Source: Lepisosteus oculatus
Lineage: Eukaryota > Chordata > Actinopteri > Semionotiformes > Lepisosteidae
Direction: 5' to 3'
Assembly (NCBI RefSeq): GCF_040954835.1
Contig: NC_090697.1
Span: 1,376,501 to 1,440,500, forward strand
Length of the DNA: 64,000 nucleotides
The notes under the pieces were generated by a model. It saw only the letters and a program-made list of their open reading frames with translations. It was not told the DNA's origin and searched no databases. Every line of letters begins with the position of its first letter. The first letter of the stretch is position 1. Made by a program: the position numbers and the translations under genes. Below are positions 13,801-28,800 of the stretch, piece by piece.

Positions 13801-16800
13801 AGTTAAATCACATTGATTGCACAGAGAAACCATTTCACTAATTTCTATCTTTCAAACTATTCATCTGGTGGGGTGGCACAGTGGTCAGCATTGTTGCCTT
13901 GCAGCACTGGGGCCCTGGGTTCATTTCCTGGGGTGCTCTCTGTGTAGAGTTTGGGGAGAACATGGTTCTTCCTGTGTTTGCATAGATTTCCTCCAGGTGC
14001 TCCGGTATCCTCCCACATTCCGAACACATACTAGTAGGTTAATGGGCTTGTGGGAAAACTGGTCCCGCTGTGAGTGTGTGCCCTGCAAAGTACTGGGTTC
14101 TGTCCAGGGTGCATCCTTGCTAGGACAAACACCGGCTCCACCATGAGGCTGTGTTGGACAAAGCAGTTAGAAAATGGATGAATGGAACTATTCATTTGCA
14201 ACTCAACTGATTTAGGTTTGTTGTAGAAAAGGGTCTTCATACTAAGTGTTTTTACGTTTCTTGAATTTATTTGCTTTCTAAATATATCAAATTCTAATAT
14301 AAATCCTATATGCCCAAGTTCTACATATAGCACATACAGTCAATACAATATGCACAAGTGCCGTGTTTTCCACCTAAAGTTTTGTGAACTGTCTGTTGTG
14401 TCGCTCTGCTTTGTTTTCTTCTTATGTTCTTGATTTTTTTTTAAATTTCAGTGTCTGCTCAACACTGTTATAGTCCATTTGGTGCCCTAGAGATTTAAAT
14501 ATGATATGGATACCCAACAATGGCTTGTATAACTCTAATTCACATTATGCCATCATCCAAAGCTCTTCAAATATATATTAATGAATCAACACCTAAATAC
14601 TATATCAACCAGTGCTGATTCCCGTGGTTCTGAAACCTTGATCAAGCCATTTTTCCTAAATTGCATTCCAGGGTGCAAATAATGTACTGCTTGACCCAGA
14701 CTTTACAGAACTCACAGTGCCTTGTAAAAGTATTCATTCATTTCCAAAGATATTCCATTTGCTACATTTGAATTTTTTATTCTGTTCACAGTTTTTGCTG
14801 TCGTCTATCTTTTGGCATATATGAAAAAGTTCAGTTGGAGCATTCAAGTTTTGATTAAAAATAGTCACATTAAAAATGTGAATACACATACTGTATCATT
14901 TGTAGTGCAACAAAATGGGACAGAATTGGAAGGGAGTGAATACATTTGCAATGCACTGGATATTCTTCTTTTAAATATTAAAATATTTGCAACATTCAAA
15001 AACTCCACAGAGATGTTTATTTTTTTACAGTACTACTGAAAAGAGAGGCACCTGTTTCCAAGCTTCAGCTATGCAGTCGTGGAGGCCGTATGGTTTGAGC
15101 ACCTGAAGTCCCTCACATGTGTTGTACATCTGACGGCAGACAAAGATGAAGGCTCCTTTCAAGCTGGTTAATGGCCCAGCTTCCGACAAAACAGAGATCT
15201 TATCAGCAAGTAGCTTTTTGGTAAACTGAACAATCACATGTGCTGCTGAAATGCTACATGCAAAAAAGAAGAAAAAAAGAATAAGAAGAAAAAGTTGTAA
15301 ATTCAGAGTTCATGAAAATAAAAATAATAAATCTTTCTTCTTTTAATTGGAGGGCTCAAGAAAATATACACTACCACAGACATTTCTTCAGAATAATGAT
15401 GTAAAAAATCACATTTAAAAATAAATACAATAACAATTAATGCCAATTGCCTGATTTTGATCCTTTGTATCAGTTTAGTCACATTTCAAACCCCACCCAC
15501 ATCACTAATTTTTTACATGCAGTACATGGATTTCAAAACCACTGAAAAGCATAACTCTACATCTACTGGACACCAAATAAATTTGTTGATTAAATTCACC
15601 TACACTACAAGACCAGTTAAATAGGAATACATGTCCTGTGCAAAATCATTTTTAACAGCTGCATAACTGGAGTTAATTGTAAATGAACAAAACACCCTGA
15701 GACAATCTGATGTCTCTGGGACTGACAATCATTAAGAGTTGAAAGAGAGTACAAGAAGGTAGGTGCGTCAGCATGCGCAGGCTGCAAAGAAAAAAGTAAA
15801 GGTTTATTCCATGCTGGAAAGAGAAGAAAAGAAACACGTTTTGTCTGTGAAGCCTTCTTCGGGTGCTCTTCTTCCAAGAGTACGGAAATGTCAGTATGGC
15901 TTTTTTTTTCCTTCATATAATCTTTTCAGATCCAATTAAATTTCTTTATTAAAATGTAACAAAGACTAAGAATTATAACTACATTTAATGGATGATGCTC
16001 TGTAGTGTGCATCAACCTTTAAGCGAAAAGACATTCGTTCGTCACATTTAAAACAAGCCACACATAGTAGTAAGGCTAGAGCCCGAAACTGTTGTTTTTT
16101 TCCCACCGATTTAACATGTTTATGCCACACGGACACCTTGCAGGCTTTAGCTTGGCATGTATTCAATTCCCATTTTCAAAGCCTTTAAGCAAAATCACGT
16201 GTTCACTGGTACAAAATGAAAACAATTCTCTTACCCTTCTCCTTCAGTGTAAATGAAGTTTCCATCGTATAGGAAAAGGGAAAGTCCCCGTTCGGTAGTT
16301 GCAATTCTTGCCAATATATCAGCTATGTGAGTCAATGTTGTCTCAGGGGAGGTTAAATTCACCTGTGATACAGAGATGCAATGAAATAAATTGTGGGAAG
16401 AAAATTTTATATTGCATATATTATTGCACATATAAATCATACACAGTACCTTCAAATATTCTGGAAAATAATATCTTTAATAAAAATATAATAAAAAGAT
16501 ATAATAAAATACATTATGTATTTTATTATACATTAATGTGAAAAACTCAGTCTGGTTCAAACAGTAGGTATGAAAAAAATATCACACATTTCACTGCAGT
16601 TTCATCCATTTTAAGGTTTCCAAACTTCAGGCTCTTAAGGCAAGGTGTTTCATGTGTGTTGCTATTGTTATGACCAGGGTGTAGCAAAATTTAGATATAA
16701 TTTGTTTCAAAATGTCTTATGCAATAAAATTATTTTGAGGTGTTCACTTAGCTGTGTGTGGACTAAGAGGCAATTAAACTTCACTGTGAAGCACTCAGAC

Positions 16801-19800
16801 CAACATATTGGAGAATAAATATTCAACAGCAATTGAACACGGCATAAATACAGAGGCAAGGCAGAGTAAAGAAAGGAGACAGAAGGAGACAGAAAGAGAG
16901 AAGGGAAGGAACATGAACCTCATCATCAGCCTGTTATTCTACAGCTTGTCCGCGATATAAATCCTTGTTCTGACCAGCCTTGGAGACCACATTCTGATTA
17001 AGTAAACTGAGGATTATTATAGATATTCCATCCATGCCATCTCATTTATTTTAGGAAATTCTAACTTCCTTTACTGTGGAATCCTCAGGCTAAAAATGGT
17101 CTCCTCTACTTTGGTGGTACATTGTTAGAACAGGATGATTGATTCCCATTCACTTTTGGGCATCTATGTTTTAAGAAACAAAATTTTGTTCTGAGTCAAA
17201 TCCATGTCTATAAGATACAAGAGGTTTCTTTTTTTTCTCTGGCCTGCAAAAATGTGTATTGTGTATTTTGATTTCGGGAACAGGATTCTGGACTTCAAGG
17301 CCTGTAGGATGTAGGATTCTGTAATAATTATACATTTCCAATTGGGTTAGCATCACACTTATGAAACAATAGACCAGATTTTGATCACTGGACAAAACAC
17401 TAACATATGGGAAAATATCTTACATACTGCATGCGATTAAGTGTTACAAACATATGGTGTGTAACTCTGTGTACTGTACAGTTGTCTTATTTATTGTTAA
17501 TAAAGACTTGTTTATCAAAGTCTGAGCAAGAGTAATTACTCTATGACTACAGATGTAGTGAAGAATAAAAAGAACTCAAGTGTCTCATACTGTTTGGTTA
17601 TTTCCTGATGTACTATTGTGCAACACTGTTTAGAGTACATATGTAAACTCACACTTTCTTCAACAATATAATTTGCACAAGTCTATAGTTTTTTAAACCT
17701 GAAAGTGCAACTGCTTCACAATAGCAATCTTATTCCCAGCATTCCAAATCATGTTTACCTTAAACCTCCATTAGCTTCACAAACCACACAGTTCTTTGAA
17801 GCATGTAACCTAAATGCAAATAATTATACTGCATTATTGTTATTCTAAAGAACAGTAGCATTCTTTACTCATTCATTACTTCCCTTACCAAGAAGGGACG
17901 CAGATGGGAAATACTGCATGTTGCAGTGTACACAGACACCAGAAAGTAGCACATATCATGTCCATCAGCAACAATGTAATTTCTAATAAAAGTTGTAAAA
18001 TTGTCTGTAAGTTATGTTTTACATATAAAAGCCATTATTGAGTTATAAAAGCCATTGTTGGGTATCCATTTCATATTTAAATCTCTAGGGCACCAAATGG
18101 ACTATAACAGTGTTGAGCAGACACTAAAATTTAAAAAAAAATCAAGAACATAAGAAGAAAACATAGCAGAGCGACACAACAGACAGTTCACAAAACGTTA
18201 GGTGGAAAACACGGCACTTGTGCATATTGTATTGACTGTATGTGTTATATGTAGAACTTGCACATATAGGATTTATATTAGAATTTGATATATTTAGAAA
18301 GCAAATAAATTCAAGAAACGTAAAAACACTTAGTATGAAGACCCTTTTCTACAACAAACCTAAATCAGTTGAGGTGCAAATGAATAGTTCCATCCATCCA
18401 TTTTCTAACTGCTTTGTCCAACACAGCCTCATGGTGGAGCCGGTGTTTGTCCTAGCAAGGATGCACCCTGGACAGAACCCAGTACTTTGCAGGGCACACA
18501 CTCACAGTGGGACCAGCTTTCCCACAAGCCCATTAACCTACTAGTATGTGTTCGGAATGTGGGAGGAAACCGGAGCACCTGGAGGAAATCCATGCAAACA
18601 CAGGAAGAACCATGTTCTCCCCAAACTCCACACAGAGAGCACCCCAGGAAATGAACCCAGGGCCCCAGTGCTGCAAGGCAACAATGCTGACCACTGTGCC
18701 ACCCTACCAGATGAATAGTTTGAAAGATAGAAATTAGTGAAATGGTTTCTCTGTGCAATCAATGTGATTTAACTTGACTTCATAGTACATGCATCTGTTT
18801 ATGCATCTTTATGTTTCCTGAGACAGATATTGAACTTTATGCCACAACTCACATAGTGATATGTCAAATCAACCATGAACACCAAGGAGCTTTAGAAACT
18901 CATCGGGGATAAAGTGGCAGAGAGGCACAGGTCAGGAGAAGGTTACAATATCCCTTTTAGTGAAGTTCATCATTAAGAAGGGAATGCCCATCAGACCTTC
19001 CTTCCAAACTAAGTAGCCAGGCAAGCAGAGAGCTGGTTAGGAATGCCACTGTGAAGCCAACAGTGACTCTGATAGATTTGCAAAGTTCTGTCTCCCAGAT
19101 GGGAGTCAGTATTCATACATCGACGATATTCTGATCACAAACACAAAACTGAGCTGTGTGGGTGAGTAGCAAGAATCAAGCCTTTACTGAAAAATATTTG
19201 TGTTAAATCTCACAAGAGATATACTGCAGACACACGCCAGAAGGTTTTGTGGTCAGTCAAGATTTGTTTTCTTTAAATGCTCAGCATTATGTCTGGTACA
19301 AACCCAATACTGCACATCTCCCAGTCAGCACCACCCCAGTCACCAGCAGTCAGACTGTTAACCATGGTGGTGGCAGCATGATGGGGATGTTTCTCATTAG
19401 CAGGGACTGGGACAGTTAACAGCAATAAGAGGAAAAATGGACCGTAAGCAAAGTACATGAAAATCTTAAAGGAAAACATGTTTGAGTCCCCAGAAAATCT
19501 GTAACGGGTTGGAAAATTCACATTTCAGATGGACAAAGACTTGAAGTACAAAGCCAACTGGAGAGGTCTGACACGAAAAGGGGGTGAATGTTCTTAATGA
19601 ACTTGTCTGAATTGGAGCAGTATTTTCAGGAAGAAAAGAAAAAATTACAACTTTGCACTGTGCACAACTGGTTTAGACCGCCAAAATAATGACACAGTAT
19701 TCAAAAATACTAGAAGCATCAACTCCTGCCAAAGCCTGAGTACAGTACATACACAATCAGTACATTTCACTTTGTGTTTCTTCTTTTGCAGCTGTTACAG

Positions 19801-22800
19801 ACATTCAGCATCCTTCACATGTAACAAAGTTTTCAATTGAATCTTTACAGATTTGAATCAGATCTGTAGAAATTTATTTTATTTATTTAAATTTAATTGA
19901 AAAAAACAAATATATGTATTACTTGTAATAAATCAAATTGTTATGTGATTATTAGTGTAAAAGCTTTGTGGTAGTTTGATATAATGTTTAAACATGAATG
20001 CAGCACATACTCGAAAACAGAAAACAAAAATAGCCATGCATAAAAATGGCAGTTAAGCAATAATATAAATGTAAACTTTACTAACATTGTAACAAATATG
20101 TCAAGAATGTGTATTAATTCTAGCGCTGATTATCCACTTTTTGCTGTGAGTGGCCAGATGTATGCGTTTTCTTTCCTTCTGCCTCCTGTGGACAAAGCCC
20201 GTGTTCAAGTGCTCTCTGGTTTATCTGCAAGACATGTACTTGGTCTACCTGCAGCACCAATTATACAGTACATCCTCAGCACCACTGCAGGACACACAAA
20301 GCACAGCGTCATCGGGGGGTTTTCTCTTCCCTATTTGCTGAATGTCCAATTACTGCATTAAACTGAATGATAAAGGGTATGATAGTGGCTCATGAATGGC
20401 CTGAAAATGTAATTTCCCATAAAACTAATTTCACCACATTTTGGTTGTGCTGGGTGCCATTTTGATCCAAAACAATCCTCTTATTGCAAGCCACTCGCCC
20501 CAACTCCATGGTGGAAATGAACAACTTCTGTGTGAAGTCCTTCCAGATGAACAATATCGGGCCCAACATCTTTATCAATGTACTGAGTGCATTCTTCACA
20601 ATATTTATCTATTTCGGGTAAATCAAGGATCACAGTGAAAACGATCCAACCCTTTTGGGTTCCTCCATGGTACCTCTGTACTTCCATTGTTGTTTTCAAA
20701 TCTTTGACAACAGATAAACAGACTTTTCTTCTTACCTGCTTTCCTTTGAGTAGGGCAATGATGGGAGACAAAAGCAGTTCAATGACAGCAATAGCATACA
20801 AGCACTCCACTGCACACTCTTTACGGTCACAGAGAGTTCTCAGAACATCCATCACAAGGCATGCTGGTGAAAGGGAATCTACAAATAAAACATTAGTGAA
20901 CATAATTCAGCATCTTCAAGACACAAATTGAAGGAAAATAATTTAATTCAACAATTTCATCCATTCATTTTCTGACCTCTTTATCCAAGACAGTAGTACA
21001 ACAATTATTTTTTCTTAATTAAAAGTGTTTGTGTATATGATAAGTAAAATATCAGGGATGATTAGGATATTTTTCACTGTATACCTAACAAACCAAAAAC
21101 TTTCTTTTACCTAAGATTGCTATGGACTTTTTCTAGTGTGTCGGTAACAGATTTTCATATAGCTGCTCTAGTACTGACAGGGCAGTCATCGTTAAAATAG
21201 GTCAGTCTTTATGTTTAAAGTGCAAAAAATTCAATTTATTCGACTTTCAAATACATCAATCAAGTAACTACCATTGAAAGGTGCAGGGTTTATACCTATT
21301 GTAAGTACCAAACAATAATACATTACAACAAAAAAAATACATCTTGTTATTAAGATAAATATTCAATACTTAAATACAAAATGTACTAATAAAACTGTCT
21401 TTTCCTAAAAAATAGGGGGATCTGATTTTTCTTCTTGGCAAATTTGCTTTGTACCTGTTTTATTTAACTTACATGTGTTTAGTAGCTTTCCACAAGGAAC
21501 ATAAGTACAAACTCTTCAGTTAACATAATAAAAATAAGTTTTCAGTCATTAAAACGACTTTTACTTTAATTTTACGATTAGGTTGAATATACTGTAGGTA
21601 TGCTTAGACAACAGCTTACCAACATGTGGGATTTCACTGTAATATGGAATTGGATGTCTGTACATTATTCTGATTAGAATCACTATCAGGTCTGTCAGAG
21701 TCACTGGATCTGTCAATAAAAATAGTTTTAATACATATAAGAGATAATGTACTTTTTTCTGAAATACAGAATTTTCTGGGCATTCACGGATTCCAGGTAT
21801 TTTTTTTCAGATGTCAAGTACAACATTATTTTCATAAAATTAATTTATTTAAAGCATCTAAAACCTGGATTAAAAAACTCCCCTGTCAGCAGACAACGAT
21901 GTAAAGCATAAGGCCGAAGCTACAGTGGAATGGCTTAATAAAAAAGTAATAATAAACTTTATTTTATATAGCGCCTTTAAAGGTGGCTTCTCAAAGTGCT
22001 TTACAGGATGATAATAACAATAAATAAAAAGATTTCACAAGATAGGACACAATTATAATTACAACAATACAACAATAACAATAAAGGAGACCGTGGAAGG
22101 CTTAACAAGAACTGAATGGCTTTGAGTGTCCCTAGAAGCCTGAATTGAGTCCGATAAAAAATCAGAAAATGGCAAGACTTGAAAATTGCCATAAATTAAT
22201 GATCTTCAACCAAATAGGCTTAGCTTTAGCAAGTTTGCGAAGAGAAAAGAAAACTGCATCATCCTGCTACACAAAGTTGGCAGAGACTTATCCAAAAACA
22301 CTTTAAAGTTTAAAGTGTAATTGCTGCCAAATGTGCCTCCACAAAGCACAGACAGGAAGACTACATGTTGAAATTAACATATTTTAGTTTTCGATTTTTC
22401 TTTGCAGTTTTTGATATCATTTGACTTCTTTCATCCACAAGATTTTGTGAAGATTCAGGTTTTGATTAAAAATGTTTATTTCACAAATGTGCGTACACTA
22501 TTTATAATTCAACAACACAGGGCATTGGTTTAGGGAAGGTGGCAAATAAACCTACATTGCTGCCTCTGTACATACAGTACCTATGGAAACTCTACAGACA
22601 GTTTCCACACCAACAGGTTCTGTTGTCTAACACCCTGAAAAAAATATTTTACATTTTTTTACACATCATAACACAAAACCTCCACATTAAGGTCTCTGGT
22701 ATTTCACATTTAATACTTAAAGTATTTATAGAAAATGTTTTAAACAACTGGCCGCGCATTCTTTATTGAAGCGGTTTGCCTATTAAAGCACAATCCAAAA

Positions 22801-25800
22801 GAAGACAACACAGGTCGAAAACTTTCAGATCCAAAAATGAGGTAATATAACTACATATGCAGAGAGCAAAGTAAACCAAAGTTGTTACTGTTTTCTTACC
22901 TTTTCTTCTTTTCAGTTTTATGGGGAAAAGTTTTCTCCCGTGAGTGTACATAAGCAGCCTTCCCAGCAGACAGACTGAATGAACAAAATATGTATATTCT
23001 AACTGTCTGGCTGTGTAAAACATCCTCTGGGTGGTCCCTTAAGGAAAGGCAACAATATAAACACACATATGGATAAATGCACTAGATATTTTTTATTTAA
23101 TTATTATTTTTTTTAATTCTTACACGCATCTATAGTTTATAGCTCTTTTAAACGCTTACTCATAGCTTAGGTGAGCATAATTCCTTCTTTTTAAAAGCAC
23201 TGTACAACAAGATGTACTGTACTTGGCATGCTTCTTGCTTTTTGATAAAAAATTAAGATTTCCTGATATCTCCCCCAACTTATTTGCAAACCATTTTCTA
23301 ATTATTCTTATGTGGACAGAAACTTAAGCAGGATGACAATGCAATTAAAAGGCAGCAATATTTAGAACACCGATTGTTCCAATCTCTGTCCCTCTCTGCT
23401 ACATTATTAATAGAACCTGTAGAGAGCAAATTAAAAGCACGGGGCTGATATCGTGCTTGTATTACCCTACCGTTTCTATTCCCAAGGCAAAGCTTTTGAA
23501 GTATCGAAAGTAATTTTCTAACTGATGAAACTAGGGAACCCTGAACTTAGTGTAGCTTGAGTATTAACTGTCTCTTTGTATCTTTATTGGTTATATCCTG
23601 ATCCTGGTACAGCAGAGCACAGCACAGGATTCATATAAACAATGAGCCACACTTTCACAATGGTGCTGAAGTGTGATGGATATATGGTTTAACTGAATTA
23701 AGTAACTACAAAAGGATACAGGGGAACATATTCTTCTAAGCTGCTCTAATCAAATTGAACTGAATCATTAAATCATTTAATTGCATTTCATATATAAAAG
23801 TTCGTAATTCTTGCTTTAAAAGTCACAACCCAGGAATGTAGTAGGCTATGTCTTACACAGAAAGAAGCAGAGGTTAATTTCATGCTGAAAAAACAGTGTT
23901 TCAGCTGTTTTTATTAAGTTATTTAAGTGTGGGGGAATGACAGAGCAGAGCAGGCCTATGAGGCAAAGGGGCGGATAAGCTAATTACATATTCTTACATA
24001 TACACATTTTGAAAAGAAAATATAATTTCACCTGAAACAGTTTAAAGATCAATTAAAAAGGGATGTTAGTGTAGGATAACAGATATGAAGGTTAATACAT
24101 ACCTGTCTGCTGTTGTTGCCTCACATGTGCAATGTTGGATGTCTTATCACAAGAAGACTCACAGGATTCATAATAATTAATGCATTGCTGAAGAGATGCA
24201 ACAATCTGTTAAATTGAAAAAATGAATTGAGCTCACCAGTTTCCATACAGTATTAATATATTTTTGTTCGATTTTCTTTTTTCCATGTCCTCTCAGTAGG
24301 ATCATTCAAACACTTTTCTCATCAGATCATATAGGGTGTTATGCACATTGCACATGCTGTGAATGCTTTCTCTCAAGTTTAGAAGAATGTGTTAATATCT
24401 TTGCAGACAGTTCAATGCAATTAACAGAATTAACATGCCCAACAGAAATTTAAAGAGTAAGGGACAGCAAAAAATAGAACTCACAAAAAAGATATCAAAT
24501 AGGTATTGATATAGAAAGAAAAATATTGATGGGAGTCCAAAATACTTAATACCCCCTGAAAAAGCCTCTGTTACTTAGCTTTCAATAAGGCACCTTTTTA
24601 GAAACTAATCACAATAACAGTGGTCATTAAGGGTTGGACAGCACAAATAGCCTATGACAAAGTTTACTGTATGTTTCTTACTATGAGATTACAAATAATT
24701 TCTGACAAGGTTTACATACCTAGCCCGTTTTGATAGTTACTGCATGTTGTATTATATGGGAGTTACAATTTTTACTTTGCCAGTCATGGACAAAATTAAT
24801 GATACAGTTAAATACCATCTAATTTTCAGGTCCATTTGTCACCTGTAATCATTTTCACTCTTCATCTTCTCATTAATCAGAAAATTCAGGTAATATTGTA
24901 TGATACAGAATGCCTTAAGGAATACTCACCAAAGACTTGTACTTATTTTCAAGGAGTCTCAAGACCACTGTCCTGCTGTAATAGCCATGCTAAAGGGAAA
25001 CAGATAAAACACAGAAGGAGCCCAAATTGCTATGATGTAAACATAACTGAACATGTTTATATACAATTACATAGAAAAGAAATAATTTCCTTTAATATTC
25101 GCCCTAAAGGTGGTCCTGGAGATCCACATACCCTACATGTTGGTTTTTGTTCCAGTCAAAATGAATTGACTTTTTCATTGACCTATTATGTTGCTTGACT
25201 TGAAATATTGTATTTTTATCTGCTTGAAAGCTAGAGATCTTGAATTATGATAAAACAGTATTATACATGTATACATTTGCTGAAGAGCCACTGTTTCATA
25301 TACACTAATTACAAATATGTATTTTAGTTAAGACTGATAAGACTGTAATGCAGTAAGTAATTCTTATAACTACCACTCTCCCTACCTTTTTAGGACCCAA
25401 CTCCCAATCTACTTTAAAGTTTTGCTTCTGTTTCACTGAATTATGGTCGCAATCTCAAACAAATATAGTATAAAAACCACACATTGATATATCGGTATAG
25501 TGAAAAACCAGAAGCAACAGGTAAAAAGAGCCCACAGCCCCTGAAAATCCAAGACTTTTGTTCCAGAACCTAGTTACAGATTGGCATGGTCTAGATTTAA
25601 AGTGGTATATGGTTGGTCTATTGGTATTACAATAATTGGTGAGCTACTTGAGTTAAGAATAACAATACAACAGCAGCTACAGTAATAGTTATATACTCAC
25701 ATAGTTATAAGACTTAATTTAATGTCTGACTTTTTATTGTTCACCATTGCTTACCATCCACTTTTTAAACCAATTAGCTTTGATGTCTAGCATGGAAAGA

Positions 25801-28800
25801 AAGTAGATGGGCTCCAGGACCTTGTCAGCGCTTGTTGTCTTTAGACTCTGGTCAAGATTTAATGACAAGAGCGACAGAGTGCTCTCTATTATCTCTTCCA
25901 TATACCTACAAAAAACACATCTTAAATCATTAACACATAAAGCAAAATTGCACAACTATATGTAGTTACTGCATGATGTTTGTATGGGATTTACTACATG
26001 ATTTACTGTAAGAACATGAAACAACATTTAACTTGGTCAGAACATTAATACAATTTAATCATCCATGGAAACACAATTTATACGAAACATTTATAATGAA
26101 ACAATACATTTGAACAAAAATTACCTAAGAAAATATACGATGCATTAGACATTTAATTTCTGCTAAAATATATTTACTCATATTTAAACTTGGTAGTTTG
26201 AAAACAGTTAAAAATGAATCTTGAAATTCAAATGAATCTTGTTCACCAGATTATTTTCTGAAAATGATGATAAGACATTGAAATTAAACCAACTCGCTCT
26301 ATACAATGAATGTAAAATAAACCAACCATTACAACTATATGCATATCACTGAAAAAATATTAAAATCAGCAGAGCTCAAATTTCCACTTTACAGGGGTAA
26401 ACAAGTACAGATAACATACTTCTCTGGGTTTCGAATCCAAAATGATGTCACTTCCTTTTGGAACTCATTTAACAATCTCATCTGTGAAAAAAACAAAGTA
26501 TCAAACTCCCAGTTAAATACGAATTTATACTAGTTTTATTAAATATAAATTTGTATTTTTTTAATTTACGTACTTTTTTTAGCAGGCGTGCAACATCTTG
26601 ATTGCTTATGTCCAATCCAGCGGCAGTAGAAAAGCTTGTTTTCTGTGAAAGGAAGACTGACTCCAAATGTTTAGCTACATAAAAATAAACAAAATTGTAA
26701 ATATATTAAGTGCATAAGTCCAGTCCTTGAGGGCTATAATCCAGCGGGTTTTCTAGATATCTTTAAATAATCAACAGCTGACCTTATAAAATGTTAAATT
26801 GGTCCAATTAAGCTAATGATTAGTTCAATTAGGTCACTGAGAACATGCATGAACAGAAACCCACAGACAACGTTACGTTTACGGTGCCAAAAAGTTTGTG
26901 AAATTACAGGAATTTAATCCTATAATTTAATAATTATTTCCATAATAACCAATTCCATTTATTAAGGAAAATTAATAATTAAGAATCAGAGTATTTAAAA
27001 TAATACACAAAACCATAGTTTCATTAGCGCAATCAAGTGTTTTAATAGTTTAGTTACAACTGAACAAGGACTTTGGGCAGTCCTGTATTACTTAGTGGTG
27101 AGATTCTTTGTAAGTTTGTCACCACACAGCTTACTGGAAACAAGTCATGTCACAATTAAGAGATTTCAGAAGACCTCAAAAAAGGGCTGTTGATGAGCAT
27201 CAGTCTGGAGAGGGCTACAAAACTACATATAAACATTTGTTTATCCAGTCATCCACTGTCAGACACAGTCAAATGCCGAAAAAACTAGAAAGACTGAACA
27301 GGAATGGTTATCATGGGAGGACAGACAGGGTGAAACCATTGTTCTTTATAGAGAACATTGCGTTCTATCTAAAGCTTAGCAAAGAGCACCTAGAGGCAAT
27401 CCACAAGACTACTGGAAGAATGTTCTCTGGACAGATAAGCCAAAATTGTACATTCTGGTCACAATGAGAAACATTGTGAGGTGAAAACCAAACACTGCCT
27501 TTCAACAGTAGACATTATCATAGACAATATCATAGGCTTCAGGAATGGTGGTGGGAGTATCATGGTTTAGGGCTCAGGACTTAGACAGCTTTTTATAACA
27601 TAACCATGAATTCAGCACTTTATTGGCAATTTAGCTGAAGCTGGGCCTAAATTCTGAAGATATTCTGAAAGGTTAAAGAGTGGACTTAAACCGCACTGAA
27701 ATCTTATGGCAAACTTTTCATGCAATGAAACCCTCAAATGTTTCTGACTCGAAACAGTTCTAAAAGGAAGAAAGGGCCAAAATTCCTACAGTAAGTCGAC
27801 GTCAGAAACTGATAAAAAGTTACAGGAAATTACTAGTTGAAGTCACGGGTTCTTGAGGAGGTACTTCAAGTTACTGAATTTAAGGGTTCATATTTATTCA
27901 CACGAGGATATTTACTGTTCGACCATTCTTTTAATTGAATACAAATATACCTCATCTCTCTGTGTTAAGACAATTAGGTTATCTTGACCTTTCATTAAGT
28001 CTTTCATGAAGATCTAATTACATTTAAGGCTAAAATATATGAGAATAAGAAACAATGGAGCGAGTTTACAAACTTTTATTCAGCACTTTATATGCATTAC
28101 CAATCAGGGGATGTAATAATTTTCATAGAAATTAGTCTATGTATTAATACAAATTCTAAAATAACCAAAACTTATACTTACCTAAACTAGTATAGATTTC
28201 TCTTGTTATATTCAATGGTGAAGATGAAAAGGTCTTTGCATAGAACTTTAGAACCTTATCCTAAAAGGAAAAAATAACAGCAGTATAATAACAATAATAT
28301 AAATAATGACTCTATTTATATCTGAATACAAAACTCCACAATAATACAGCACCAACACCACTGAAGTACCTGAGAGGAGGCGTCATCACAATGCAGGTAG
28401 TAAGAATATTATCAATTCATTTGCTCCCATATTAAATCAAACAACAAGGACATTTTTATTATAATTGATATTAAGAATTGAAAATACTTTCAATTTTATT
28501 ACATATTTGGAAAACCTTATTAGATTTTCAGCTAAGCTACTGCATTAGCCCTCGACACCACAGGAATACTCAAAGCAGGGCGGCTGTGATAAGTATGACA
28601 AACATAGCTCTTAATGATAATAGCAAGCCCTTTACTCCCCAAACCTAGACTGTCTGTATTTAACAGCCAAGGACTCTCAGATAACTCAATCTATAAAAAA
28701 ACACTAGGCACAAGTGGTGTAGCCTGGATTTTAACTAAATCTTTACTTCACACTGGGTTTTTTTCCTGAAAGATTAACTCCAGAGCCTCAAACAACATAT

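Noticed and set aside
13817-14146. Cys-rich ORFs of 109 codons, here and mirrored at 18429-18758
   Set aside because: They are translations of the tRNA-derived SINE.
20481-20903. Long minus-strand ORF of 140 codons taken as a single coding unit
   Set aside because: Only 20736-20878 is coding (exon 14); the rest runs past a clear GT donor into the intron.
24836-25198. Plus-strand ORF of 120 codons
   Set aside because: It overlaps tbc1d32 exon 10 on the other strand and has no family signature.
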